A DNA stretch of 64,000 nt from Acidobacteriota bacterium (GTDB taxonomy: Bacteria > Acidobacteriota > Terriglobia > Bryobacterales > UBA6623): NCBI GenBank assembly GCA_016125275.1, contig WGMB01000003.1:620001-684000 (forward strand). The letters run 5' to 3'. The notes under the pieces are model-generated. The model was not told where the DNA came from. It did no database searches and saw nothing but the letters and a program-made list of their open reading frames with translations. Both the position numbers and the translations under genes were made by a program. Below, piece after piece: positions 52,238 through 59,988 of this stretch. Positions within the stretch are counted from its first letter, which is position 1, and every line of letters starts with the position of its first letter.

Positions 52238-55200
52238 ATGAAGCGTGCTCACGCACTCGCCGTCGCGTTTGCTCTGTTGCTGGCCACGGCGCCGGTCGCA
52301 GCGCAGACCTTCGGCGAAATCTCGGGGACCGTCTCGGACCCGTCCGGCGCAGTCATCGCCGGAGCCAAAGTCACCATTACCAACACCGCCACCAACGTGG
52401 CTCGTGAGGTCGAAACCAACGTACAGGGCCTCTACTCGGTGCCCTTCCTCAACCCGGGCGTCTACGACCTGCAAGCCGAGCTCGAAGGCTTCAAGACGGC
52501 CACCGTCAGCAACCGCGTCGTCGAGGTCGGCGACGTCCAGCAGGTCAACTTCGTCATGGAGATCGGCGCCGTCAGCGAGGTCATCGAAGTCCAAGCCGGA
52601 GCCCAGATGCTCCAAACCTCGGACTCTTCGCTCGGCACCGTCATCGATCAGCAGCGCATCGTCGAGCTGCCCATCAACGGCCGTAACTACCTCAACCTCG
52701 TCAAGCTGTCGACCAACGTCTCGGCGGAAATGCCCGCCGGCGGCCAGGCCAATTCCCGCCAGGGCGGCCAACGCGCCAACCAGGCCATCTCCGTCGCCGG
52801 CATGCGCCAGCAGTACAACCGCTTCACCCTCGACGGCGTGGAGAACACCGACCCGAACTTCAACACCTTCGTCGTCCGTCCCTCGGTCGACGCCTTGCAG
52901 GAGTTCAAGGTCCAAACCGGCGTCTACTCCGCCCAGTTCGGCAAAGCCGCCTCACAGATCAACGTCACCACCAAAGCCGGCGGCAACCAGTTCCACGGCA
53001 CCCTCTTCGAGTTCCTGCGCAACGACAAAGTGCAGGCCCGCCCCTGGAACTTCCCGCGCCAGGCCGACGGATCGGAAAGCCCCAAGCAGCCCTTCCGCCG
53101 CAACCAGTTCGGCTTCACCGCCACCGGCCCCATCATCAAGAACAAGCTGTTCTTCATGGCCAACTACGAGGGCTATCGCGAGCGCGTCCAGAGCGTTCGC
53201 CGCGCCACCGTGGCCGACGACGCCATTCGCAACGGCGACTTCTCCAACAGCGGCGCCGTCACCATCTATGACCCGGACACCATCCGGACCGCCGCCGACG
53301 GCTCGCTGACCGCCGATCCCTTCCCGAACCAGACCATCCCGACGGCTCGCTTCAAGCAGCCCTTCGTCAAGATGCTCGAGTTCCTGCCTTCGCCCAATGT
53401 GGCCGGAGCCGTGGCCGGCGTCGCGCCGTTCAACTACGCCCGCAACTCGCCGAGCCCGTTCGACTGGGACCAGTTCACCAGCCGCATCGACTTCAGCCAG
53501 AGCGCCAACTCCCAGTGGTTCGGCCGCTACTCCTGGGGCGCTGAAAACCTCGCCTCCGGCGGAACCTTCCCCATCAACGACGAGCGCATCGAAACCCGCG
53601 TCGACCAGTTCATGCTCTCGAACATCTGGACCCTCTCGGCCAGCGTCGTCAACGAGCTGCGCTTGGGCGCCAACATCTTTGACAATTCCAAGCTCACCAA
53701 GTTCAACGGCATTCGCGACGTCACTTCCGAGCTCGGCATCCCGGGCCTCATCTCGCCCATCGAAGCCGCTTGGGGCACCCCGCAGGTCGGCCAGGCCGGC
53801 AACGCCATCATCAACGGCTGGGGCGAGGCCACCGGCGGCCCCTTCATCAACCACAACCGCACCTACCAGATCATGGACAACCTGAGCTGGGTTCGCGGCG
53901 ACCATACCTTCAAGTTCGGCGGCGAGATCGGCTCGGTCCGCTTCAACCAAATCGGCAACCAGTTCCCGCGCGGCCTGCTGCAGTTCAACTCCCGCGCCAC
54001 CGCTCTGCCGGGCCAGATCAGCAGCACCGGCGACGCCTTCGCCTCCGGCCTGCTCGGCTGGATGGACGAAGCCACCCGCTCGCTCGGCATCGCCAACGTC
54101 CAGTTCCGCCAGACCTACGCGCACTTCTACGCCGAGGACACCTGGAAGATCAACAACCGCCTGACCATGAACATCGGCATGCGCTACGAGTACACGCCGC
54201 CGTTCAAGGACCGCTACCGCGGCATCATGAACGTACAAATGTTCTGCCCCGGCGTCGACAACACCGGCATCGACGAGAGCTGCCAAACTCCCGTCCTGGT
54301 CCGCCCCGGCTCGGGCGACTTCAACGAAGGCCTCTCGGTGCACATGGCTGACAACGTCCCCACCGCCACCGGCGACGACGTCCTGTTCAACCACGCCACC
54401 GTCCGCAAGGACACCAACGACTTCGGCCCCCGCCTCGGTCTGTCCTACCAGCCCGACCAGAAGACCACCATCCGCACCGGCTTCGGCGTCTACTACTCGC
54501 AAGACACCGGCAACCCGGTCTTCGACATGGGCCGCAACTTCGGCTTCCGCCAGTCGGCGCGCGGTCTCGAGACCGTTCCGACCGTCAACCTCGACTCGCC
54601 CTGGTCCACCGCGGCCGGCGGCGGCGGCGCCCAGTGCTCCAACTGGAGCGGTCCCTGCGTCAACGGCCTCTACACCTTCGCCAACGACGCCCGGCGCCGC
54701 ACGCCCTACATCATGCAGTACCTGCTCAACGTGCAGCGGCAAATTACTGACACGATGATGCTCGAGGTCGGCTACTCCGGTAACCAGGGCCGCAAGCTGC
54801 AGCGCATGTACGGCTTCAATACGCCTCTGCAACGGGCCGATCCCACCGATCTGTCCTCCACTGACCAGCGGCGCCCCTGGGGCGGCAACATCTACGGCCG
54901 CATCCAGACCATCGCCAACGTCTCCACGTCGTCCTACAACGCCATGGCCATCAAGCTGCGCCAGCGGCACAAGAGCGGCCTCACCTACCTGTTCGGCTAC
55001 ACCTTCTCCAAGGCCATCGACTCAGGCTCGGGCATCCGCACCAACGGCGGCGACAACCTCTTCCCCGCCTCCAGCTACGACCTGAGCTGGGAACGCGGCC
55101 TGTCGCAATTCAACACCAAGCACCGCATGACCTTGTCGTTGCTCTATGACCTCCCGCTCAAGTTCGAGCACCGCGTGCTCGAAGCCATCGCGGGCGGCTG

Positions 55201-55687
55201 GCAGGTCGGCTCCATCCTCACGCTGTCGACCGGCACGCCCTTCAACGGCGGCAACTGCGGCGACATCGACTCCAACGCCCAAGGCAACCGCGGCGACGCC
55301 ACCGGCATCAGCCCGTTCCTCGACAACCCCACGCCGCAGGAATTCTTCGCCCGCGACCCCACCGACGGACGCGGTCCGGCGGCGATCGCCTGCGACGTGC
55401 CCGTCACCATCAACGGCCAGGTCTACAACGAGCTGGCCGCGCGGCAGGGCAACATCAACCGCAACATGTACACCGGCCCGGGCTTCAAAAACCTGGACTT
55501 CTCGATGATGAAGAACTTCCGCTTCACCGAGAGCTACAACCTGCAGTTCCGCTTCGAATCGTTCAACTTCGCGAACCACCCGAACTGGAACAACCCGAAC
55601 ACCGGCGTCACGTCGCTCAACTACGGCGTCATCACCAGCGCCCGGTCCATGCGAACCAACCAGTTCGCGCTCAAGTTCATGTTCTGA
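52238..55687 (+). CDS. Oar-like TonB-dependent outer-membrane receptor with carboxypeptidase-like N-terminal domain
   Basis: This 1149-aa protein has a signal peptide (1-22), a carboxypeptidase-regulatory-like beta-sandwich (about 25-110, GTVSDPSGAVIAGAKVTITN and GVYDLQAELEGF), a plug domain (about 120-260, with the sequence ELPINGRNYLNLVKL), and a long beta-barrel ending in ALKFMF, the aromatic C-terminus of outer-membrane barrels. Such OAR-like receptors are very abundant in Acidobacteriota and are thought to take up large polymers, with unknown ligand. A strong terminator follows at 55710-55746. It is full length and undamaged. Confidence 0.93.
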   Translation: MKRAHALAVAFALLLATAPVAAQTFGEISGTVSDPSGAVIAGAKVTITNTATNVAREVETNVQGLYSVPFLNPGVYDLQAELEGFKTATVSNRVVEVGDVQQVNFVMEIGAVSEVIEVQAGAQMLQTSDSSLGTVIDQQRIVELPINGRNYLNLVKLSTNVSAEMPAGGQANSRQGGQRANQAISVAGMRQQYNRFTLDGVENTDPNFNTFVVRPSVDALQEFKVQTGVYSAQFGKAASQINVTTKAGGNQFHGTLFEFLRNDKVQARPWNFPRQADGSESPKQPFRRNQFGFTATGPIIKNKLFFMANYEGYRERVQSVRRATVADDAIRNGDFSNSGAVTIYDPDTIRTAADGSLTADPFPNQTIPTARFKQPFVKMLEFLPSPNVAGAVAGVAPFNYARNSPSPFDWDQFTSRIDFSQSANSQWFGRYSWGAENLASGGTFPINDERIETRVDQFMLSNIWTLSASVVNELRLGANIFDNSKLTKFNGIRDVTSELGIPGLISPIEAAWGTPQVGQAGNAIINGWGEATGGPFINHNRTYQIMDNLSWVRGDHTFKFGGEIGSVRFNQIGNQFPRGLLQFNSRATALPGQISSTGDAFASGLLGWMDEATRSLGIANVQFRQTYAHFYAEDTWKINNRLTMNIGMRYEYTPPFKDRYRGIMNVQMFCPGVDNTGIDESCQTPVLVRPGSGDFNEGLSVHMADNVPTATGDDVLFNHATVRKDTNDFGPRLGLSYQPDQKTTIRTGFGVYYSQDTGNPVFDMGRNFGFRQSARGLETVPTVNLDSPWSTAAGGGGAQCSNWSGPCVNGLYTFANDARRRTPYIMQYLLNVQRQITDTMMLEVGYSGNQGRKLQRMYGFNTPLQRADPTDLSSTDQRRPWGGNIYGRIQTIANVSTSSYNAMAIKLRQRHKSGLTYLFGYTFSKAIDSGSGIRTNGGDNLFPASSYDLSWERGLSQFNTKHRMTLSLLYDLPLKFEHRVLEAIAGGWQVGSILTLSTGTPFNGGNCGDIDSNAQGNRGDATGISPFLDNPTPQEFFARDPTDGRGPAAIACDVPVTINGQVYNELAARQGNINRNMYTGPGFKNLDFSMMKNFRFTESYNLQFRFESFNFANHPNWNNPNTGVTSLNYGVITSARSMRTNQFALKFMF

Positions 55688-55702
55688 CCAAGAACAGCAA
55701 CT

Positions 55703-55742
55703 GACAACCAGGCCGGCCGACCTCACCCGAGGCGGCCGGCCT
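55703..55742. repeat. copy A of a terminator-containing repeat
   Basis: GACAACCAGGCCGGCCGACC and the following bases recur at 56582-56622 with one substitution over the first 30 bp. This copy includes the intact terminator palindrome of the receptor gene. Confidence 0.85.
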
Positions 55743-55746
55743 TTTT
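55710..55746 (+). terminator. intrinsic terminator of the Oar-like receptor gene
   Basis: AGGCCGGCC pairs with GGCCGGCCT around a 15-nt loop and runs into five T residues, 23 bp after the receptor stop. Confidence 0.88.
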
Positions 55747-55896
55747 GTCACGTTGCGCCGCAAAGGACGGCCGGTCAACCGAAGCGCGTCTACCGGCTCT
55801 AACGCGCCGAAGAGCAGAGCCTGCGCGCAAACGACTACGCCACCGCGCGCCGCCCGCGGGGCGCGGAGCCTGCCGGATGGAAACGAGCGGAAGTTC

Positions 55897-56424
55897 CTAT
55901 TGAGATTCACGCATCGTTACTCTGAGAGGCTCACTCGCGACCGTTTTCTCATCTTCCGGCAATACCAATAGATTTTGCACTCCGCTGGAGACCGACGCGA
56001 CGGCGCCATGGTGGCGGATCGACCCGCCGCCGCCCTCAGGCTTCGCAGTGATTTGGAACTCTGCCAGTTGGAGCCGGTCGCTGGACGTGACGCGAACCAA
56101 CTGCACACCAGACGAGGGATCATAGTCCAAGTTCGAGCCGTCAGATGCAATACCACCGGAGTCAAGGTGGAATCCCCCGTGCTCGTTGAGTTTGATGCCG
56201 ATAGTCTGCCCTGATAGTCTGTCCGAAACAGCGAACACTACGGTGGCAACCGTCTTCGCAGCCTCGGCGTCGCCAGTTCTCGATATCTCATTCGGGGTAT
56301 AGAATACGCCCAATATTCGAATAGAATCTGGCTCGTCCGTCTGGGAGTGAGCCGATCTCGGCCAAAGCAAAATGAGACCAAACAGTACGGGGCATAGAAC
56401 CGCTGCCTGAACCCCTATTCGCAT
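55897..56424 (-). CDS. small exported protein of unknown function
   Basis: This 175-aa protein has a signal peptide (MRIGVQAAVLCPVLFGLILLWPRSAHSQ). A beta-rich domain follows with ILGVFYTPNEISRTGDAEAAKTVATVVFAVSDRLSG and VQLVRVTSSDRLQLAEFQI. The ORF track runs to 56586 through a copy of an XRE gene fragment in another frame, which is not coding here. ATG 56424, or GTG 56433, starts the signal peptide. It belongs to an accessory stretch and I do not recognise the family. Confidence 0.6.
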   Translation of the reverse strand: MRIGVQAAVLCPVLFGLILLWPRSAHSQTDEPDSIRILGVFYTPNEISRTGDAEAAKTVATVVFAVSDRLSGQTIGIKLNEHGGFHLDSGGIASDGSNLDYDPSSGVQLVRVTSSDRLQLAEFQITAKPEGGGGSIRHHGAVASVSSGVQNLLVLPEDEKTVASEPLRVTMRESQ

Positions 56425-56479
56425 GGCCCGCACGCAAGCCTCCCGCCTCTCGTTTCCCCTACCTCCGAGGAGCTTCGCC

Positions 56480-56580
56480 TCAATCCACGCCCCCCGCCCA
56501 ATCATCCCCATACCCATCATCAAAAATCTCCTCGATCCGCAGCCCAAGAACCCGCGCCGCCCGAAACGCCAGCGGCAAGC
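56480..56580 (-). pseudogene. C-terminal remnant of an XRE-family regulator gene
   Basis: On the minus strand this segment reads LPLAFRAARVLGLRIEEIFDDGYGDD then WAGGVD and a TGA. It matches residues 42-68 of the intact regulator at 58966-59190 in the same frame (79 of 81 bases identical over 56500-56580). The whole N-terminal HTH half is missing. At its 5' edge the sequence switches directly into a copy of the receptor terminator repeat, so it is a truncated duplicate and cannot encode a functional regulator. Confidence 0.85.
56500..56580. repeat. 81-bp repeat, copy 1 (truncated regulator)
   Basis: This segment matches 58989-59069 in direct orientation over 81 bp with two substitutions. Copy 1 is the decayed one. 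Confidence 0.92.
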
Positions 56581-56581
56581 G

Positions 56582-56622
56582 GACAACCAGGCCGGCCGAC
56601 CTTACCCGAGGCTGCCCAGCCT
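56582..56622. repeat. copy B of the terminator repeat, degenerate
   Basis: It matches 55703-55742 for about 30 bp with one substitution, but the second arm is altered (CTGCCCAGCCT) and there is no T tract, so it should not terminate. It starts one base after the truncated regulator copy ends. Confidence 0.8.
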
Positions 56623-56684
56623 ATACCTAAGGGCGCCCCAGCGAAGGAGGGCCTACCAATCGAGCCCCCTACGATCACTCGGCG

Positions 56685-57623
56685 CTACTTCACCGGCGCC
56701 AGAGCCAGACTCACGGCTCGATGCACCCTCTCCTCGAGGCCGTTAGCGGGCTTGATGCGAACCGTCAGCACGGCCGTTTGGGACTCCGCGGTCGCCAACT
56801 GCTCCAGGGCATGGAGCAATTCGCGAACGTAATCGGACTCCGCCGTCAAGCCGCCCAGGTCAACCATCTTCTGAACGCCCAGGCGCCAATCCGAGGCAAT
56901 CCACCGCGGCGCGCTTTCGGGACCAAATTTCGGCCCGATGGTCAGGACGACGGACTGCTCGTTCTCCGGCTTCTGCAGCGTCGCAAGCTCATCGTGCACC
57001 GCGGAAGGCATCTCGAAAGGAACCTCGATGCCCTTTCCCGCCGACACATAGGCCGTCGTCCACCCCGGCCGAAACGCCGAATCAACGACGAACTCCGCCA
57101 GCGCCTGGCCTGGCTCAATAGGATGCTCCTCGAGCGTCGTCGTCCAGCGAGCGAACTTGCCGAGCGTACCGTCCGAAATCGCGGCTTGCGACGCGATTCG
57201 CGCGTTGGTCGCCAGAGAGGCCGGCGAGGTGAATCGCCAAAGTGGATGGGACAGCGTGCTGGAATCATCCTCGCCCGGAACGACCAGCGCCCAACTCCAG
57301 ATCGCCCGCCGCGCATGAGAACCATTGGACAACGCGTACGAGTAGCGATAGGGCAACTCTTCCGGCCGTTTGATCACATCCCAAGACACAGCCGGTTCTC
57401 CCAAGTTCAGCAACTCGATCGGAACCTCGATGACTTCCGTCGAGGTCGAGTCGCCGGAAAGCATAGCCTTCGGAAACCGAACAAAATACTCCTCGGGGTT
57501 GCCTTTGGTGCAAATGTAGCGCAGCCCGAGCGACGATTCGGCCCCCCCGCCACAGGGTCGAGCCTGAGCGTTCAGCGCAAGTGCGACGGCGAAAACACAC
57601 ATCACAACCCTGGGCTTCTGCAT
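56685..57623 (-). CDS. exported protein of unknown function
   Basis: This 312-aa protein has a signal peptide (MQKPRVVMCVFAVALALNAQA) and a beta-rich body with VIEVPIELLNLGEPAVSWDVI, WSWALVVPGEDD and a C-terminal helical hairpin (ESDYVRELLHALEQLATAESQTAVLTVRIK). AGGAAGAGA precedes the ATG, a conventional leader. Codon GC is somewhat lower than its neighbours, consistent with accessory DNA. I do not recognise the family. It may belong with the other small exported protein encoded just downstream on the same strand. Confidence 0.6.
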   Translation of the reverse strand: MQKPRVVMCVFAVALALNAQARPCGGGAESSLGLRYICTKGNPEEYFVRFPKAMLSGDSTSTEVIEVPIELLNLGEPAVSWDVIKRPEELPYRYSYALSNGSHARRAIWSWALVVPGEDDSSTLSHPLWRFTSPASLATNARIASQAAISDGTLGKFARWTTTLEEHPIEPGQALAEFVVDSAFRPGWTTAYVSAGKGIEVPFEMPSAVHDELATLQKPENEQSVVLTIGPKFGPESAPRWIASDWRLGVQKMVDLGGLTAESDYVRELLHALEQLATAESQTAVLTVRIKPANGLEERVHRAVSLALAPVK

Positions 57624-57747
57624 GGCATTCTCTCTTCCTGCGACTCGTTCTTACAATCCGCAACAGACGCACTGCTCGGCTCCTTCTATCGTAAGTGCGA
57701 GGCCAGCCAGGAGAGTTCAACATTCGAAGCAGGCTTTGGCGAACCCG

Positions 57748-57779
57748 TTGACCACATAACGGTTAGGCCCTGCTAAAAT
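57748..57779 (+). promoter_or_regulatory. promoter of the pentapeptide-TIR gene
   Basis: An extended -10 TGCTAAAAT (TAAAAT at 57774-57779) lies 9 nt before the ATG. TTGACC at 57748-57753 is a possible -35 with a rather long 20-bp spacer. No Shine-Dalgarno sequence is present, so the transcript should be nearly leaderless. Confidence 0.6.
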
Positions 57780-57788
57780 CTCCGGCTC

Positions 57789-58943
57789 ATGGCAGATGCT
57801 GAGCATGTCGCCAAGCTCCAAGGAGGTAGGCGGCCCTGGGAACTATGGCGTCGGGAGAATCCAGAGGTCCAACCGAAACTCAGCGAAGCATTCCTCGCCG
57901 CGGCGAACCTCGGAAGAGCAGACCTTCGCGGGGCGGACCTTAGCAGGGCGGACCTTAGCGGGGCGGACCTTCGCGGGGCGGACCTTAGCGATGCATACCT
58001 CAACGGGGCGGACCTCACCAGGGCGAACCTCAGCGAGGCCGACCTCACCAGGACGAACCTCAGCGAGGCGAATCTCCGAGGCGCGGACCTCCGTGCGGCT
58101 GACCTCACCAGGGCTTTCTTCGAAGAGGCGAACCTCAGCGGGGCGGACCTCCGCGGGGTGGACATGGCGTGGACAAATCTCCCATGGGCCGACCTCACCG
58201 GAGCAAACCTAAGCGGGGCGCATCTCAGCGCAGCCAACTTTGTCGGGTCGGACCTCCGAGAAACGCACCTCGGCGGTGCCGTTTTGCATGAATCCGTCTT
58301 CGCCGACACCGACCTCCGGGACGCGCACGGATTGGAGGCATGCCAGCATCTGGGTCCCAGCACGCTCGACTACCGGACCCTGGCCCGCTCCGGCGAGCTC
58401 CCTCTGTCGTTCTTGCGCGGCTGCGGCCTCCCGGATTCGTTCATCGAGTACCTGCCGTCTCTCCTCGGATCGCCCTTCGAGTTTTACTCCTGCTTCATCA
58501 GTTACTCCACCCAGGACCAAGCCTTTGCCGAGCGGCTCCACGCGGACCTACAGGACCACGGAGTGCGTTGCTGGTTCGCGCCGTACGATATCCAAGGTGG
58601 CAAGAAACTCCATGCCCAAATCGAGGAGGCGATCCGCGTCCACGACCGGCTGTTGCTGATCCTCTCCGAGGCCAGCATGGCCAGCGAATGGGTCAAGACC
58701 GAGATTCTGCACGCCCTCCAAAAGGAGCGAACGCAAGGGCGACGAGTCCTGTTTCCAGTTCGGCTCGTCGAGTTCGAAAAGATCCGACTGTGGGGTCTAT
58801 TTGACGCCGATACAGGCAAGGACTTGGCGCGTGAAATCCGCGAATACTTCATCCCAGACTTCAGCAACTGGAAGTCCCACGACTCCTACCAGCAGGCCTT
58901 CGACCGCCTACTGAAGGACCTTCAGGCAGGGAAACCGGAATAG
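57789..58943 (+). CDS. pentapeptide-repeat / TIR-domain protein, candidate NAD+-consuming effector
   Basis: This 384-aa protein has no signal peptide. Residues about 35-180 are some 28 pentapeptide repeats of the A(D/N)LxxA form, which fold into a right-handed quadrilateral beta-helix. After a linker (about 185-230) comes a TIR domain (about 232-375): FYSCFISYSTQDQAFAERLHADL, then GVRCWFAPYDI and SEWVKTEI. E305 in EWVKTEI aligns with the catalytic glutamate of the SARM1 TIR (DWVHKEI), so NADase or cyclic-ADPR synthase activity is plausible. A regulatory or binding role for the pentapeptide part is inferred. It stands alone with no obvious cognate sensor gene. Confidence 0.85.
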   Translation: MADAEHVAKLQGGRRPWELWRRENPEVQPKLSEAFLAAANLGRADLRGADLSRADLSGADLRGADLSDAYLNGADLTRANLSEADLTRTNLSEANLRGADLRAADLTRAFFEEANLSGADLRGVDMAWTNLPWADLTGANLSGAHLSAANFVGSDLRETHLGGAVLHESVFADTDLRDAHGLEACQHLGPSTLDYRTLARSGELPLSFLRGCGLPDSFIEYLPSLLGSPFEFYSCFISYSTQDQAFAERLHADLQDHGVRCWFAPYDIQGGKKLHAQIEEAIRVHDRLLLILSEASMASEWVKTEILHALQKERTQGRRVLFPVRLVEFEKIRLWGLFDADTGKDLAREIREYFIPDFSNWKSHDSYQQAFDRLLKDLQAGKPE

Positions 58944-58965
58944 CCCCAGCGAGCTCCCAAAGCGC

Positions 58966-59190
58966 CTACGCCCCCTCGCCCCCTGCCGAATCATCCCCAT
59001 ACCCATCATCAAAAATCTCCTCGATCCGCAGCCCAAAAACCCGCGCCGCCCGAAACGCCAACGGCAAGCTCGGGTCGAACTTCCCCGTCTCGATCGCATT
59101 CGCAGTCTGTCGCGACACATCGAGCGCCTCGGCCAACTGCGCCTGCGTCCAGTTCCGCTCAGCCCGCAGCACCTTCAGCCGATTCTTCAT
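58966..59190 (-). CDS. XRE-family HTH transcriptional regulator
   Basis: This 74-aa protein is a minimal XRE repressor. The HTH covers about 5-60 (LRAERNWTQAQLAEALDVSRQTANAIETGKFDPSL), followed by LPLAFRAARVFGLRIEEIFDDG, typical of small regulators paired with membrane proteins. Its start overlaps the stop of a membrane-protein gene by 4 bp, so the two are co-transcribed. It probably binds the twin inverted operator at 59629-59701 and represses its own operon. A truncated second copy lies at 56480-56580. Confidence 0.88.
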   Translation of the reverse strand: MKNRLKVLRAERNWTQAQLAEALDVSRQTANAIETGKFDPSLPLAFRAARVFGLRIEEIFDDGYGDDSAGGEGA

Positions 59191-59609
59191 CGGTAGCGTA
59201 CCGAGCCGTACACGAACGCCGCCAGAAACGTCAGCCCCATCAGCCCCACCAGATGCGCAACATCCGGCCGAACAGGCACGACGTGGTACGCATACAGCAC
59301 CGAAAACGGGATCGACGCGACCACCGCCACGCCCACCGTCACCGCCAGGGCATTCAGATACACCCTCTGCTGCAGCTCATCCAGCTCCGCCAGATACCGC
59401 TTGTGGGCCAGAATCAGCCCCACGCCCACCGCCACGTTCAGCCCCACCGCCAGCAGCGTCAGCGGCGACGCCTCTTCCCACAGAAACCGCGGCCCGAACT
59501 TCATCAGCGCGGTTGCGGCAAGCCACGCCCCGGCCCAACCCGCAAGCCGCCCAACAGCCCGGATCATCCGCGCCTCATACCCAGCGCCCTTCGCTCTCAC
59601 GGAGTCCAT
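59187..59609 (-). CDS. four-helix membrane protein of an XRE-regulated operon
   Basis: This 140-aa protein has four predicted membrane segments: WAGAWLAATALMKF, TLLAVGLNVAVGVGLILAH, LNALAVTVGVAVVASIPFSVLYAYHVV and LVGLMGLTFLAAFVYGSV. The charged cytosolic loop HKRYLAELDELQQRVYLNA recalls the small membrane protein that precedes the XRE regulator in many bacteria. The function is unknown. The ORF track starts at 59672. The ATG at 59609 lies after the promoter and has GAGGGT upstream. Confidence 0.75.
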   Translation of the reverse strand: MDSVRAKGAGYEARMIRAVGRLAGWAGAWLAATALMKFGPRFLWEEASPLTLLAVGLNVAVGVGLILAHKRYLAELDELQQRVYLNALAVTVGVAVVASIPFSVLYAYHVVPVRPDVAHLVGLMGLTFLAAFVYGSVRYR

Positions 59610-59628
59610 AGTGTCACCCTCGGTTGAC

Positions 59629-59701
59629 TTTCTGTAAAGCACTCTTGACACTTCACACCCTACGCCCGCCAAGGCCGTCTGTCAAGCACACTTTACAGAA
59701 A
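59629..59701. promoter_or_regulatory. twin operator (inverted repeat) around the XRE operon promoter
   Basis: Left arm TTTCTGTAAAGcactCTTGACA at 59629-59650 and right arm reading TTTCTGTAAAGtgtgCTTGACA on the other strand at 59680-59701 match in 18 of 22 positions and are separated by 29 bp. One arm overlaps the -35 box and the other lies downstream of the transcription start. This is the geometry of an autorepressor operator. The binding protein is inferred to be the adjacent XRE protein. Confidence 0.75.
59657..59685 (-). promoter_or_regulatory. sigma70 promoter of the membrane-protein/XRE operon
   Basis: On the minus strand a perfect -35 TTGACA (59680-59685) and -10 TAGGGT (59657-59662) are spaced 17 bp apart. 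The start would be near 59650, giving a leader of about 41 nt with the GAGGGT Shine-Dalgarno sequence. This is the best canonical promoter in the window. Confidence 0.75.
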
Positions 59702-59767
59702 GATCAATTTCATTGACATCGCACCCGATCGGCCGGGCTTGACACCCCGCGCTACCCTAAAACCAGC

Positions 59768-59789
59768 AGGGCGCCCCGCGGGGCGCCCT
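59768..59789. repeat. 22-bp perfect palindrome
   Basis: AGGGCGCCCCGCGGGGCGCCCT is fully self-complementary. It is not followed by a T tract on either strand, so it is not a classical intrinsic terminator, although it may act as one with Rho or as a protein-binding site. Confidence 0.8.
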
Positions 59790-59928
59790 TACCTATTCCA
59801 AGGCCAACCCGTGTCAGCCCAACCATCCTCCCCGGCCGGGCGCTGTCGCACCGGCAGCGACGGTCGCCCCTCCGCCGGCGAATTTCAGCGCGCAACCGCT
59901 CCCGAGCCCGCCAAAGCGGCCCGCGGAT

Positions 59929-59968
59929 GGCTCACTTTGGCTCAGTTTGGCTCACTCTGGCTCACTTT
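59929..59968. repeat. four 10-bp tandem repeats (GGCTCACTTT)
   Basis: GGCTCACTTT, GGCTCAGTTT, GGCTCACTCT and GGCTCACTTT follow one another exactly, one helical turn apart, 21 bp beyond the ADOP gene's stop codon. Confidence 0.85.
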
Positions 59969-59988
59969 TCGAACAAATTTTCGGCCGC

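Larger units (their letters stand above)
59610..59988. other. intergenic region between the XRE operon and the ADOP gene
   Basis: These 379 bp hold no gene. They contain the XRE-operon promoter and twin operator, a lone TTGACA pair near 59723 and 59739, a perfect 22-bp palindrome at 59768-59789 and four 10-bp tandem repeats just after the ADOP stop. Confidence 0.6.

Noticed and set aside
52952-54970. 672-aa minus-strand ORF inside the receptor gene
   Set aside because: It has low-complexity Val/Glu/Gly composition and is opposite an intact TonB-dependent receptor.
58908-59120. 70-aa ORF overlapping the XRE gene, sharing CRWRFGRRGFLGCGSRRFL with ORF 55897-56586
   Set aside because: Both are out-of-frame readings of the 81-bp repeat. 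The real frame is the XRE protein and its truncated copy.
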